Positions 10,104 through 20,101 of a DNA stretch of 64,000 bases are shown here, piece after piece. The stretch comes from CAWAND01 sp963727915. GTDB lineage: Bacteria; Chloroflexota; Anaerolineae; Anaerolineales; E44-bin32. Numbering within the stretch: position 1 is the stretch's first letter; each line of letters opens with the position of its first letter. Where the stretch lies: contig CAVSID010000004.1 of assembly GCA_963727915.1 (NCBI GenBank), positions 703,808-767,807 of the forward strand. The letters are read 5' to 3'. The translations under genes were made by a program, and so were the position numbers. The notes under the pieces were generated by a model, which had not been told where the DNA came from, did no database searches, and saw only the letters and a list, made by a program, of their open reading frames with translations.

Positions 10104-10877
10104 ATGAACACCCATCAACGACGTGACCTGATCGCGCAGAAAGTGCTCGAGTTGGGCCGGGTTCAGGTTTCAGACCTGGTTCACGAATTCGGCATGACTG
10201 ACACGTCGATCCGCAATGACCTCACCATCCTGGAGGAGATGGGGCTATTGCGGCGCATACATGGCGGTGCCGTATCCACCCTTCGTTCGATTCAGCTGGC
10301 AGCCTATGACACACGGCTCGAGCTCAATCGCGAGCAAAAGGTGCACATTGCCGCCGCAGCGGCCGACCGGCTGCATTCCGCCGACATCGCACTGTTGGAT
10401 TCCGGGACCTCCGTACAATACCTGGCCCGCCAGATCCCGGCCCGAGGCGGGCGATCAGGGCGGCTGCGCATCGTCACCAATTCCATCCCGGTGCTCGAGG
10501 AAATCGGGGGATGGGCACCGCACAATCTGCTCATGTTGGGTGGGATCTTCCTGCCGGAGCATCAAGCCACGGTGGGGCCGGAGACCTTGCGCGGCCTGCA
10601 CCAATTCAACGCCACCTGCGCCTTTCTCGGCTGCGACGGCCTGACGCTCGAGGGCGGCATCACATCAGCCCACCCGCTGGTCGCCGAAGTCGGTCGCGTG
10701 ATGGCCGAAAGGGCCGATCAGGTGATCGTATTGGCCGATAGCAGCAAGCTTGGCCAGGCGGGATTCGTGCCGATTATCCCGCTGGGGGACATCGACTTGC
10801 TCATCACGGACACCGACGCGCCCAGCGCCATCGTGGACGGCCTGCGCAGGCAAGGGGTTGAGGTCCAGCTCACCTGA
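10104..10877 (+). CDS. DeoR/GlpR-family transcriptional regulator
   Basis: A 257-residue regulator with an N-terminal DeoR helix-turn-helix (RRDLIAQKVLELGRVQVSDL... TSIRNDLTILEEMGLL) and a C-terminal sugar-phosphate sensor domain. The sensor has the family DSGTSVQYLA, FLGCDGLTLEGGITS and VLADSSKLG motifs. Members usually repress and are released by a phosphorylated sugar. It is transcribed away from the aldolase-kinase-isomerase-ABC operon and almost certainly controls it. Confidence 0.92.
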   Translation: MNTHQRRDLIAQKVLELGRVQVSDLVHEFGMTDTSIRNDLTILEEMGLLRRIHGGAVSTLRSIQLAAYDTRLELNREQKVHIAAAAADRLHSADIALLDSGTSVQYLARQIPARGGRSGRLRIVTNSIPVLEEIGGWAPHNLLMLGGIFLPEHQATVGPETLRGLHQFNATCAFLGCDGLTLEGGITSAHPLVAEVGRVMAERADQVIVLADSSKLGQAGFVPIIPLGDIDLLITDTDAPSAIVDGLRRQGVEVQLT

Positions 10878-10971
10878 CACCTGCGTCGGCAGCGGCCAGG
10901 CAGAGCTCGGTTCAGCGTATTCGCCTTCGTCCGCCTCTTTCCGCCATCCGTTTGTGATGTCCTTCACAAGA

Positions 10972-10992
10972 GGCAGCAGACGCATTGCTGCC
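10972..10992 (+). terminator. Weak hairpin after the DeoR-family gene
   Basis: GGCAGCA (10972-10978) and TGCTGCC (10986-10992) form a 7-bp stem with a 7-nt loop between two convergent genes. Only CCTTC follows, so termination strength is doubtful. Confidence 0.4.
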
Positions 10993-11032
10993 CCTTCGGG
11001 CCGTCAAGCAGGCCGCCCGGCAACAGGTGCGT

Positions 11033-11863
11033 TCAGGCCCTGGTCTCAAACTTCGGAACGTATACTCCCTCCAACACCGCAGCCACATTCCCCGCCAGAG
11101 TGGTCCCGTGGAAGAGAAGAGGCTCTCCGCGTTGATCGGGCGGCAAAGCCAAGTAGGCTTCACGCACCTGATCCAGGGCCAGTGCCAGGGCGGCGTTCGC
11201 CCAGCCCGGCTTGCCCCGTTCATGCGCAACGAGTGCTTTCTGTGCCAGGGACTCGGCCGAATGGGCGCGGCTGCTGGCAAGCAGGGCCCGGCGGAGCGCC
11301 AAATCCTTGATTTCGACTTCGTAGATCCAATAGACGCGTGCTGTCAGCTTGCCCGGTGCACGCACGTTGCTGGTGGGAGCGGGTTGGTTCTCCAGGACGA
11401 CCCCAACCCGCTTCATGCTGTGCATCCCAGGTTCAACCTGAAGCCCCAGAGTGTCCTCGAATTCCTCTGCCAACTCTCGTGAGGGATCCATCTCCAGATC
11501 CGTGGCAGCGGCCTGTTCCGGGTGGGACAGGCAGAACTCTTGGAGGGCGCCCAGACTTGAAGGGCGCACAAAGACGCGGAAGTCGCCTTCTGATCGAGAG
11601 CGCTGGCTATCGAAGTTGAAATTCCCGACTGTCGACGAAAACCGGTCAGGGTTCAGCAGGCGAACCGCTCCCCCAAAGGGCTGCGCCTTGACCGTCACTT
11701 CGGCAGGCCGCGGGGGGCGAGCGACGCTGGCTTTGTGTTCGAGGGCCAGCATGCGAACGGCCGAGTCCGGATGTGCGAACACAACCCGGGCAAGCGCTGC
11801 CGCACTTACCCGCAAGCTCAATTCTTCCGTTGGCCCGACGCCGATGCTGTCAATCTCGGGCAC
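11033..11863 (-). CDS. Hypothetical protein, 276 residues
   Basis: Not recognised. The GTG start at 11863 lies two bases after the stop of the kinase-STAND-TPR gene, so the two are probably co-translated. The protein lacks a signal peptide or membrane segment. The C-terminal third is Ala/Leu-rich and helical (LALRRALLASSRAHSAESLAQKALVAHERG) and ends with a LFHGTTLAGNVAAVLEGVYVP stretch. In view of the indel rate nearby, the reading frame may be incomplete. Position suggests a partner or effector of the upstream STAND protein, but no function is assigned. Confidence 0.5.
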   Translation of the reverse strand: MPEIDSIGVGPTEELSLRVSAAALARVVFAHPDSAVRMLALEHKASVARPPRPAEVTVKAQPFGGAVRLLNPDRFSSTVGNFNFDSQRSRSEGDFRVFVRPSSLGALQEFCLSHPEQAAATDLEMDPSRELAEEFEDTLGLQVEPGMHSMKRVGVVLENQPAPTSNVRAPGKLTARVYWIYEVEIKDLALRRALLASSRAHSAESLAQKALVAHERGKPGWANAALALALDQVREAYLALPPDQRGEPLLFHGTTLAGNVAAVLEGVYVPKFETRA

Positions 11864-11865
11864 GG

Positions 11866-14800
11866 TCAGCCGGATGGCGCTGCATAGGCAATCGCCTCTT
11901 CAATGGTCATGGCTTCACCCCGGCGCCAAAGATCAGCGAAGCCGTCAGGCAGAGCCGACTGCATGCGATCGCGCGCTGACGTCAATCTCCACCCGATCGG
12001 CGGGCCACCACGCGCCGGCGATGTGCTTCATTTGAATTTCCGCCGCACCAAGCAATGGAACCGCCCAGGCATGGTCTCCCTGCTGAGCGGCGACGCCGGC
12101 CAGGCCGGCAAGACACTCCGCAATCCCTCGGTGGTTTCCCAGCTTGCGGAAGTCACCGAGGCTCCTTAGGAACAGGGCCCGAGCTTCGTCGAACTCGCCT
12201 TTGTGCATAGCGATGTAGCCGAAGCTGTGAACGAGACGGGCCCGGTCCCCCCTGGCGTCCGCCTGCTTGAACAGAGCCTCGGTCCGCCGATAGTATTCTT
12301 CCGCTCGAGCATAGTCCCCCTGGACACGGGCGACTTCGCCGTAGTTGTTCATCCCGAACGCCATGTTCCAGATATCCCCAGTTTCCTTCAGGAGGGGCAT
12401 CGCTGTATCCAGCCACTGCAGCGCCTCGGTTGGATTCCCCATACCGAGTGACACGTTGGCCAGGTGGACAAGCACCGTTCCTTTGAACCAGGAATTGCCT
12501 TGCTGGTCGAACAACTCCACGGCATCGACAAGCTCGGGATAGGCTTCCTTGTGTCTTCCCTGGTTGATCAACGTCGTCCCGTAGGCAAGTTTGGCAAGTG
12601 GGCTGATCGAATCGAGCTTCATCCTCTCCGCCATCTGAACGGCTGCCTGTCCCCTCGCTTCGGCCACTGGCAGGTCCCCTGACCACAAGGCGAGCATGGC
12701 CCGCCCTGTCAAGGCATAGGCTCGCTCGAACGAGTCACCCATCTCATCGGTAAGAACCAGCGCTCGCTCGGTCCATTCGGTTCCTTCTTGGAGGTAGCCG
12801 TGCCGATACCAGAACCAGGTGAGTTGGGACATCATGGCGATGGCCGGCAGGATGCCTTGTTCGGGGTGTTCGAGCGCCCAGCCCAAGGCGAGGCGGAAGT
12901 TGTCATGCTCCTCTTCGAAGCGCTTCAGCCAGTATCCCGAATTCTGGGCCATAAACCCCTTCGCCTTCTCTCTCTGCGGCCAACTGGGCGAAGTAGCCGC
13001 AGTGCGCCCCGAGAAGTTCATCCAGACTGCCAGCCTCCGCAGCCTGCTCAAGGGCATATTCTCGAATCGTCTGAAGCATTTCGAATCGGGGCTCATCTTC
13101 AACCGACCTGACCCGGCGGAGCAGGCTGCTGTCGAGCAGAGTTTCAATCCCGGTGAAGACCTCTTCGCTCTGCATGCTGCTGCATACGCTCTCGGCGGCC
13201 TCCAGTGAAAAGCCTCCAGAAAACACACCCAGACGCGCAAAGGTGATCTTCAAGGACGGGTCGAGGAGCTTGAAGCTCCAGTCGATCGCTCCTCGCACGG
13301 TTTGCTGACGATCAGAGACGTCTTGCGCCTTGCCGACCAACACGTCCAGACTGTGGTCAAGTCGATTTAGGAGAGCCTTGGGTGAGAGCATGTTGATCCG
13401 GGCGGCTGCAATCTCGATGGCCAACGGAAGTCCATCAAGGCGGCGGCAGATCTCCAGGACAGCCTCCCGGTTTTCCTGATCAATGTCAAAGCCGGGCCGC
13501 ACGATCCTGGCCTGCCGCCGGAAGAGGGCCACCGAATTGACCTCCAGCGCTTCTCGCAGCGACAAGTCGGAGCTGGCAGGTGTCTTCAAGGGAGAAACCG
13601 GATACTCATGCTCGGCCCGCAGGTGCAGCGGCACCCTACTCGTGATCAGGATTTTGGATTTGGGCGCCGCAGCCAGCAGGGTGGATATGTCTTTGGCCGC
13701 CACAATGACCTGTTCGAGATTGTCAAGCACGAGCAGCAGGTTCTTGGTGGAAAGAAACTCCTGCAGGGTCTCCAGGAGCGGTCGGCCGCCGCCTTCCCGA
13801 ATACCCATGGCATGGGCGATCGTCACTGACACAAGCGCCGGATCCGTCGTCTGGGCCAGGTCTACGAAGAAGACACCGTCCGCAAACTGATCGCGCACCA
13901 ACCGGCCGACCTCCAGCGCCAGGCTGGTCTTACCAGTCCCGCCGGGGCCGGTCAGGGTCACGAGCCGGACGTCCGGACTCTGCAGCCTTTCGCCCAGGTC
14001 GGCCAATTCGACCGTCCGGCCCACCAGGCCGGCGAGCGGCACGGGCAAGTTGCCAAGTGGTTCCGATTTGCCGCTTGCCCGGGGCATTCCTTTCTCGGAT
14101 GATGTTCCCGGCAACTCGGGCGCGTAGAGCTGGCTAGCTTCACTCGGCATAGCGATCCCGAAAAGTGCGAAGTATCGTCTCAGATTGGCGGCAGCGAAGA
14201 TCAATCCCGCCAGCCGCATCTCATACGGCTGTCCCGCCTTGTGGCAGAAGTTCAGCCCGGCAGCTGTGCCGCCAAGCCAATACTGCCCCCAGAGGTCATC
14301 CTGAAGGCTGGGATGGCTTGCCTTAACCCATGCCTCGAACGTGCGCCTGCCCGATCGAATCACGGCGTTGACGCCCGCCATCTCGATAGGCACATCGTCA
14401 GCTCCGGGCATGTCCCGCTCACCGAAACGATTGATCAGGTCGAAGACACTCTGGGGGACGTTTCGCTCGATGGCATGGACCAGGTAGGACATCTCCAGAT
14501 AGCGCAAGTCGTAAAAGAGCGGCATCTCTGGCTTGAAGAGCGAAAAATCGATCAGATAGTAGCCCTCGAGGGCGTCGCCGGTCCGTGAGAACCGCGCCAG
14601 GATGTTGTTGGTGTTCAGATCACCGTGCTGGAAACCAATGGCCGTGTCGATGCCCCTGATCGACCTCCAGGCTTCTGGGTGGCGGGCATAGCTGAGCGGG
14701 TTGGGGAGCAGATTTCCGTCGACGATGAACCCGCCCATATCGGGCGGCAGACGGCAATCGTCGCTCAGGAAATGTTCGATCTTCTGATCAGGCGCCAACC

Positions 14801-15320
14801 GGAATCCGAGCCATCGCTGGAGCAAATCGGCAGGGTGCTCGAAAGTCTCGAAGGTATGGGCTGCATTCCATTCTTCCAAAATGAGGCGGGTGGTCTCGGA
14901 AAACAGCACTTCGAGACGACTCTGTCGCGCATAGCTCGAAAGCGTCCGGAAACTGAGCAGAGATTGGCCGGCAATGGTGTAGAAGATCGCCATGACCTGG
15001 TCGGTTTCAATGCGATCGAGCGCCATCTCTGGAATATGTGCCCGGGCGAAATCCGGCGGGGATGTCTCCAGAACCGTTTGGTGGCGAGTGATCTCATCCG
15101 ATGAAGTCCGCGGCCGCTTGCGATCGAGTTTCAGGATCACGTGTTCCACGCTGCCTGAGTCAATCGAAGCTACGCGAACGAGATAGACAGCCGCCCCAGA
15201 CCACCCGCCGGCCAGTTCCTGGAGAGGCGAGATGGCTACTCTGTTTCTTTCTTCTGCCAGCTTGATGACCTCGCGAAACTCGGGTTCGAGATCCTGAAAG
15301 CTGGGCACAGACTCTGGCAC
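11866..15320 (-). CDS. Kinase-like domain / STAND ATPase / TPR fusion (two frameshifts)
   Basis: About 1,150 residues in three parts. Residues about 1-400 are an aminoglycoside-phosphotransferase/kinase-like domain: the catalytic-loop-like HGDLNTNNIL is near 232 and the metal-binding-type YLIDFSLF near 255. Residues about 430-800 are an AP/NB-ARC-like STAND ATPase with Walker A GPGGTGKTS near 460, Walker B LLLVLDNLEQV near 528, SRVPL sensor and winged-helix elements. The rest is TPR repeats (GDLPVAEARGQAAV, GDYARAEEYYRRTEALF, GEFDEARALFLRSL), ending MTIEEAIAYA as in LuxR/AfsR-type TPR ATPases. Frameshifts lie near 12960 and 11960. The start is a GTG. There is no DNA-binding domain, so it is likely a signalling or conflict switch rather than a transcription factor. 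Confidence 0.75.
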
Positions 15321-15505
15321 GCAGCTAGCCTTTCAGCTTGAACGGCTGAGGAAAGCTCAGCAGACTAAGCGATTATAGCAACTCCCAGTCACGCGAATGG
15401 AGAAGAGGGACCCTCCTGCTCAGACGGCCCAGCGCCGACAGCGCACTGAGTTGGTTCAGGGGATGGGCGGCACGCTCGACGAAACGGGAGAACGCCGGCG
15501 GAGGA

Positions 15506-17133
15506 TTACGGCCACATGTATTCCAGGCTGCGGTTTGTCAGGTTGAGGACCACCATCTGGCCCTCGACCATCAACCAAAGTCTGTCGCCGCGCCAGTCCA
15601 CGACGTCTGGCACAGCATAGAAGTCTCCACTGACGCCGGTCAATGGGATCACCTCGACGCCGCCGCTGGTGCCTGTCGCCGGATCGAGGACTTCCACCGT
15701 CAGTTGATGAGGCAGGGCCATCGCCTGCACCACGCCCAAACCAGCCGACGTCAGGTGCGCCGTCCAAGCCGAAGCGCCCTCGTCGATCAGGCCACTCATG
15801 CGGTCGGGTTCATCCATCGGGCCGCTGTCGGGAAACGGATGGCTCCACAGCTGCTCGCCTGTCGACGCATCTACACCCCAGAGCTCGTATCGCGTCGTGC
15901 CACGCGTCCGCTTGGCGCGGCGTAATCAGCACTTCATCGCGCTGCGCCCAGGGCACAAACTCGTAGTCTGGGTCGTTGATCAGGATCCTCGATGTGCCAT
16001 CGGCCAGATCCAGATCCACGAGCTGATTCTCGCTGGCCACATAGATGGAATCACCGGTCAGTATCGAGCTTGGGCCAAAGCCACTCGAGAAAGAGGTATC
16101 TCCCAAGGATGCGTTCCACAGCATGCTGCCCGAGCCAACATCCCACCGCTGTACGCAGGAACTGAAGAAACCGAACGGGATGACCAATGATTTCTGGTCC
16201 GGGGCGACCAGGACACGGGCGTTGAGATCGGGGTCGTCCGTGAACCCCGACTCAGGGTCGGTGCATTTCGGATTTCAGAGTCTGTACTTCCGAGCCATCC
16301 ATGGGGTCGATGATCGACAGGATCCCACTTCCTTCGCGGTCGTCGAATATGGCGATGTGGTCCCCGACAGCGATCAGGTGATCGGGGGTGGTGTTGAGAC
16401 GGATGGTCCATACCACCTTACCGGTCTGGGAATCGAGACCGTACAATCTCCCATCCCTGGCAAGGACGATGACGCGTTGACCCATCAATCTCAGACAATC
16501 CTGGGGGCAGCTGTACGGCATCTCATCCGATACGGACGCTTCCCAGACAGTTTGGCCGGTCGCGCGATCCAGCGCCATCACCCGGGTCTTGACCACGGCG
16601 AAGACAAGCCGGTCATTCCCGGCCAGAGCAGCCCGGTAGCTGTCGTCGCCCAAGGGAGCCGTTTGCCAGCGCAACGTGCGAGCACTGCCATCGAAGTAGA
16701 TCAGGAATCGCGTGTCTTTTGCGTAGTCATAGGCATAGACCAGGGCATCAGGATCTGCGCCATCGGCGCCAGGAACAATCATGGCTGGCATGGATACGTG
16801 CAGCGTGCTCGGGGCAGGTGCGATGCCCGACAGATCGGCGCTGTCCAAACCCCGCACGATGAGATAGGAGACCAAACCCACGGCAGCCAGCATCACCATC
16901 GCCACGCCGATCGTGAACCGCGCCAAGTTGCCCGACCGGGCCTCGATGGTCCGCTGCGGTAAGTTGGTTGGTTGTGCGATAATTGTTGGCTGAGCCTCCG
17001 GCATCGAAGGATGGGGAAGCTCCAACAAGGCGCCGCAGTACTCACACGTTGTCCGAAACTCACCTTCAGTGACGTGAACCCGTGCCCCGCACGAAGGACA
17101 CGTCACGGCCCGCACGCCCTCTTTTTCCGGCAT
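15506..17133 (-). CDS. Zinc-ribbon, single-TM, PQQ-type beta-propeller protein (two frameshifts)
   Basis: About 540 residues. An N-terminal zinc ribbon (CPSCG near 13, CEYCG near 31) is followed by a proline-rich linker and a single membrane helix (ARFTIGVAMVMLAAVGLVSYLIV). The outer part has PQQ/WD-like blades with TGQTVWEASV, TGKVVWTIRL and GSGSMLWNASL repeats. Blades continue across frameshifts near 16260 and 15900 to the LTNRSLEYMWP end. A cytoplasmic ribbon with an outer propeller suggests a surface or envelope sensor or scaffold. It lies upstream of the STAND gene on the same strand. Confidence 0.7.
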
Positions 17134-17169
17134 AACTTCTTCTCCGTCGATGTCTGGGAAACATGGTAA

Positions 17170-17626
17170 CTTCGATCTGACTGAGATTACCGGCGATTGC
17201 CTCGTCGAAGATTCCCCATGTAGTCTACATGAAGGTGGAAGAAGAGGGCCAGACCCCGATCAAGCCGGTTGGGATTGGTCGATGACGAAATCGCCGCCGA
17301 AGAACGCGGGAGGAGGGCCAAAATCGTGATCGGATTTGCTCATCTGTCCAGATCCGATCAGGCGGCCGGAGACTGGGTGGAATTGAGGGGTGCCGCCGGC
17401 TTCGCCGAGCCTCGGTTGACCTCAGCCAAATCAGAAAGGCAATCAAAGCCGGCGCGAAGGCCGAGGCCGCTAGGGCCAACTACAGCAGGCACAGCCGGAC
17501 GTCCCTTAGACACACACCTGTCAAGCGGATAGCAAAGACCAGGATGGCTATGTTGGCGGTGTGGCGGGCCTCGCCTCCCAGGCGGTGTCGTCGTTCAAAT
17601 CGGTCACAACCGTGGTGGCCCGCAAC
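17170..17626. other. Intergenic, no gene recognised
   Basis: About 460 bp between the propeller gene and the ABC ATPase. Short open frames exist on both strands but none shows a ribosome-binding site, family motif or believable composition. Confidence 0.5.
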
Positions 17627-18457
17627 TCAATCTGCGCCACCAAAGGCAGGAAGGGTCAAAGCCCGCGGGGGCAAATGACTTGAAATCTGTCCCGATGGTT
17701 GGGCAGGCTTTGGCCGATCGAGCCGGTCGAATTCGCTAGACCCGGCCAGCAGATCGATTTCCGCCCGCTCGGTCACGACGCGTTCGATTCTCCCGTCCAC
17801 CATCTGGATGACCTTGTCCACGTAGCGGCACATGCGCAGATCGTGCGTGACCATGATCCCGGCTCGCTTCTCTTCGTGGATCAGGTCGGCGAAGATCCCC
17901 ACGACCTGGTTGGCGCGCTCGGTGTCGAGGTTGGCGGTCGGTTCGTCGGCCAGCACCACGCTTGGGTTGTGGATCAGCGAGCGGGCGATGGCCACCCGCT
18001 GCTGTTGCCCACCGGACAGCTGCGAAGGCAGGTTGTTCAGCCTGTCCCCCAGGCCCAGGCGGGTGAGCAGGTCTTGGGCGCGTTGCCTCCCCTGCCGGCC
18101 GTTGGTCTTGTTCAGGCGCAGCATGAGTTCGACATTCTCCAGGGCAGTGAGGTACGGCACCAGGTTGTTGGCCTGAAAGGTGAACCCGATCTTTTCTCGG
18201 CGGAACTGCGTCCGCTTCCCATCGCTCATCGCCCCCAGATCCTGCCCATCGATCAACAGCCGACCTTCGGTCTCGCGCAGGAGGGTGGCCAGCATGGCCA
18301 GCATGGTGGTCTTGCCGGAACCACTAGGTCCCACCAGCCCAACAAACTCTCCAGCGCCGACACGGATGGACACCTCATCCACAGCCTTCACGGTCAGCCC
18401 GTTGCCGCTGTAGATCTTGGTCGCCGCTTGAGTCTCAATCACATTTGCCTGATCCAT
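17627..18457 (-). CDS. LolD/MacB/DevA-type ABC ATPase
   Basis: A 276-residue ATPase of the MacB/LolD exporter group: Walker A GPSGSGKTT, Q-loop FQANNLVPYLTALENV, signature LSGGQQQRVAIARSL, Walker B VVLADEPTANLD and switch MVTHDLRM. It starts 9 bp after the FtsX-type permease stop, so it pairs with it. A 30-residue Pro-rich C-terminal extension is atypical. Intact frame. Confidence 0.92.
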   Translation of the reverse strand: MDQANVIETQAATKIYSGNGLTVKAVDEVSIRVGAGEFVGLVGPSGSGKTTMLAMLATLLRETEGRLLIDGQDLGAMSDGKRTQFRREKIGFTFQANNLVPYLTALENVELMLRLNKTNGRQGRQRAQDLLTRLGLGDRLNNLPSQLSGGQQQRVAIARSLIHNPSVVLADEPTANLDTERANQVVGIFADLIHEEKRAGIMVTHDLRMCRYVDKVIQMVDGRIERVVTERAEIDLLAGSSEFDRLDRPKPAQPSGQISSHLPPRALTLPAFGGAD

Positions 18458-18466
18458 GCGCTACTC

Positions 18467-19615
18467 CTACATGCCCAGAGCCGAGAGCGGCTCGACCTTG
18501 AGCGCCAGTCGTATCGAAACCATGCCACCGAGGGGGCCGATCAAGAGCAGCGAAACAGCGGCGATGATAATAGATGTGCCGGTAAAGATGATCGGGACGC
18601 CCGGCGGCATCCCCAGAGTCAGGCCGACCGTGACTGCCCCTCCCAGGAGCACACCGAAAACGGTGACGAAGACGATCTGCAGGATGGATGCGGTTGCCAC
18701 AGTGGGATTGGGCGTCCCGATGGCCTTGAGCATCCCGATTTGCGGGATCTTCTGCAGGGTCTGAATCTGGAAGAAGCCTCCGATGACCAGGGCACCGATC
18801 AAGAAGGTGAAGCCTTTGATGGTGTTCAATGTGCTTTGCTGCTCCGCGAAACCCGGGGCCGACTCGTAGGCGGTCTTTATGTCGGTGGTCTCCACATCGT
18901 CCACCCCGGCGCTGACAGCCGCCGGAAGACCCTCGACCAAAGCCGGGCTGTCGGCCCGGACGGCAACGACATTGACCACCGGTTGTGAGGTGTAAACGTT
19001 TGGATCGGCCTTAGGCCGGTATCTGTCCCACACCGGCAACGACACGAAGATCGACGGCCGGAAGAAATACTGCTGCCCGTCGGTGATGCCGGCCACACGC
19101 AGGTCATAGAGCTCGTCCTCGGCACCTTGCGTCACCTTGATGGTGATGAAGTCCCCGACGTTCACCCTGGCGGCCTGTGCCACGCGTTGATCGATCAGGA
19201 CAACCTTGGCCCGGCTGGTGCGAAGATTTTCTCCAACCACGGCGGACGGTGCCCCTGGCCTGCCCGGCTCGACCCCGATGAACGAAACGTCGAGCGGCTC
19301 CAGGCCGTCTTCGAGCACGATCTTGGCGCTGCTGAAGGCGATCGCCCCGGCGTCGGCGACCCCCGCCACACGGCGGATGCGCCGAACCTTGCTGTAGTCG
19401 AGCCGACTTTCAACTGTTGAGAATCCGGTGTCCTGCTGGAAGACCAGCAGTTGAGCATCCAGTTTCTCGAGATACTCCTTATTGGCGGAAGCCAGCCCCT
19501 CGCCCAGGCCGGCGGTGAACAGAACCAAGATCGCGATCAGCGCGATCACCAGGCTGAACAAGAAGAACCGTCCCTTGTTGCGCCAAACTTCCTTCATGCC
19601 GAGATAGACTGCCAT
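18467..19615 (-). CDS. FtsX-like ABC permease (MacB/DevC type)
   Basis: A 382-residue permease with an N-terminal helix (FFLFSLVIALIAILVLF), a large extracytoplasmic domain (about 50-265) and three C-terminal helices with the FtsX signature region (GALVIGGFFQIQTLQKIPQIGMLKAIG). Such pairs act as mechanotransducers, lipoprotein/lipid extractors or exporters rather than importers. A consensus promoter lies directly upstream. Intact frame. Confidence 0.9.
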   Translation of the reverse strand: MAVYLGMKEVWRNKGRFFLFSLVIALIAILVLFTAGLGEGLASANKEYLEKLDAQLLVFQQDTGFSTVESRLDYSKVRRIRRVAGVADAGAIAFSSAKIVLEDGLEPLDVSFIGVEPGRPGAPSAVVGENLRTSRAKVVLIDQRVAQAARVNVGDFITIKVTQGAEDELYDLRVAGITDGQQYFFRPSIFVSLPVWDRYRPKADPNVYTSQPVVNVVAVRADSPALVEGLPAAVSAGVDDVETTDIKTAYESAPGFAEQQSTLNTIKGFTFLIGALVIGGFFQIQTLQKIPQIGMLKAIGTPNPTVATASILQIVFVTVFGVLLGGAVTVGLTLGMPPGVPIIFTGTSIIIAAVSLLLIGPLGGMVSIRLALKVEPLSALGM

Positions 19616-19647
19616 TGTTCTTGCCTCAAGCTGAACCGAATGATAGC

Positions 19648-19676
19648 AATATAGCCGATTCCATGTCAGTTGTCAA
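19648..19676 (-). promoter_or_regulatory. Consensus sigma70 promoter of the FtsX/LolD pair
   Basis: On the minus strand TTGACA (19676-19671), a 17-nt spacer and TATATT (19653-19648) precede the ATG at 19615. The -35 box and spacing match the sigma70 consensus exactly. Confidence 0.8.
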
Positions 19677-19843
19677 TACTTTGTCCAGATTTTATTGATA
19701 TTCTCTGGTAATTGCGGTCCAAGGCGAGACAGGGGCAGCCTCCGCCGAGACGGGTCTTCGGATTATGAGAACATGCACAAATGGGGAGATGGCGGCCTGG
19801 CAACCGGGTCGGCGGGCGATCCCGAGGTGGACGGCGAGCAGCA

Positions 19844-19965
19844 AAAAGCGCCCTCAAGGGCGCTTTTCTTCGTTCCAGGTGGCGGGGAAAGGCTTCGCCC
19901 CTCTTACCTTCAGGTTAAGAATTCAAATCTTGTCAAGTTTGCCCCGAATGCACGGGCCGGCGTTG
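19844..19965 (+). repeat. Half-tRNA repeat, copy E (decayed)
   Basis: A 10-bp stem terminator (19844-19867, AAAAGCGCCC/GGGCGCTTTT) is followed by a decayed copy (19880-19920) of the tRNA-fMet 3' half, recognisable from TGGCGGGG, ACCTTCAGGTTA and its spacing. The first bases of the flanking arm (TTCAAATC, CAAGT, GGCCGGCGTT) are also present. It is the leftmost of four such copies, all in the same orientation. Confidence 0.6.
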
Positions 19966-20101
19966 GGCGCAGCCAAAGCGTTCCGCATCCAAGACACTAG
20001 GTATGGTTCACGGCGCGATCAAGCCAGACCTGATCCGGGAGAGCGGGTCCTGCTTGTGAAATTCTACACAAACAGTTGGCGTGCCAGCCCAGCCTCAAAA
20101 A

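Noticed and set aside
12903..13240. Programmed frameshift in the STAND gene
   Set aside because: No slippery heptamer or downstream structure was evident, and similar breaks occur in many unrelated genes, so an indel is the simpler reading.
17699..18988. 429-codon open frame on the plus strand
   Set aside because: Antisense to the LolD-type ATPase and FtsX permease, whose motifs are clear; the product is His/Gln/Arg-rich and lacks family features.
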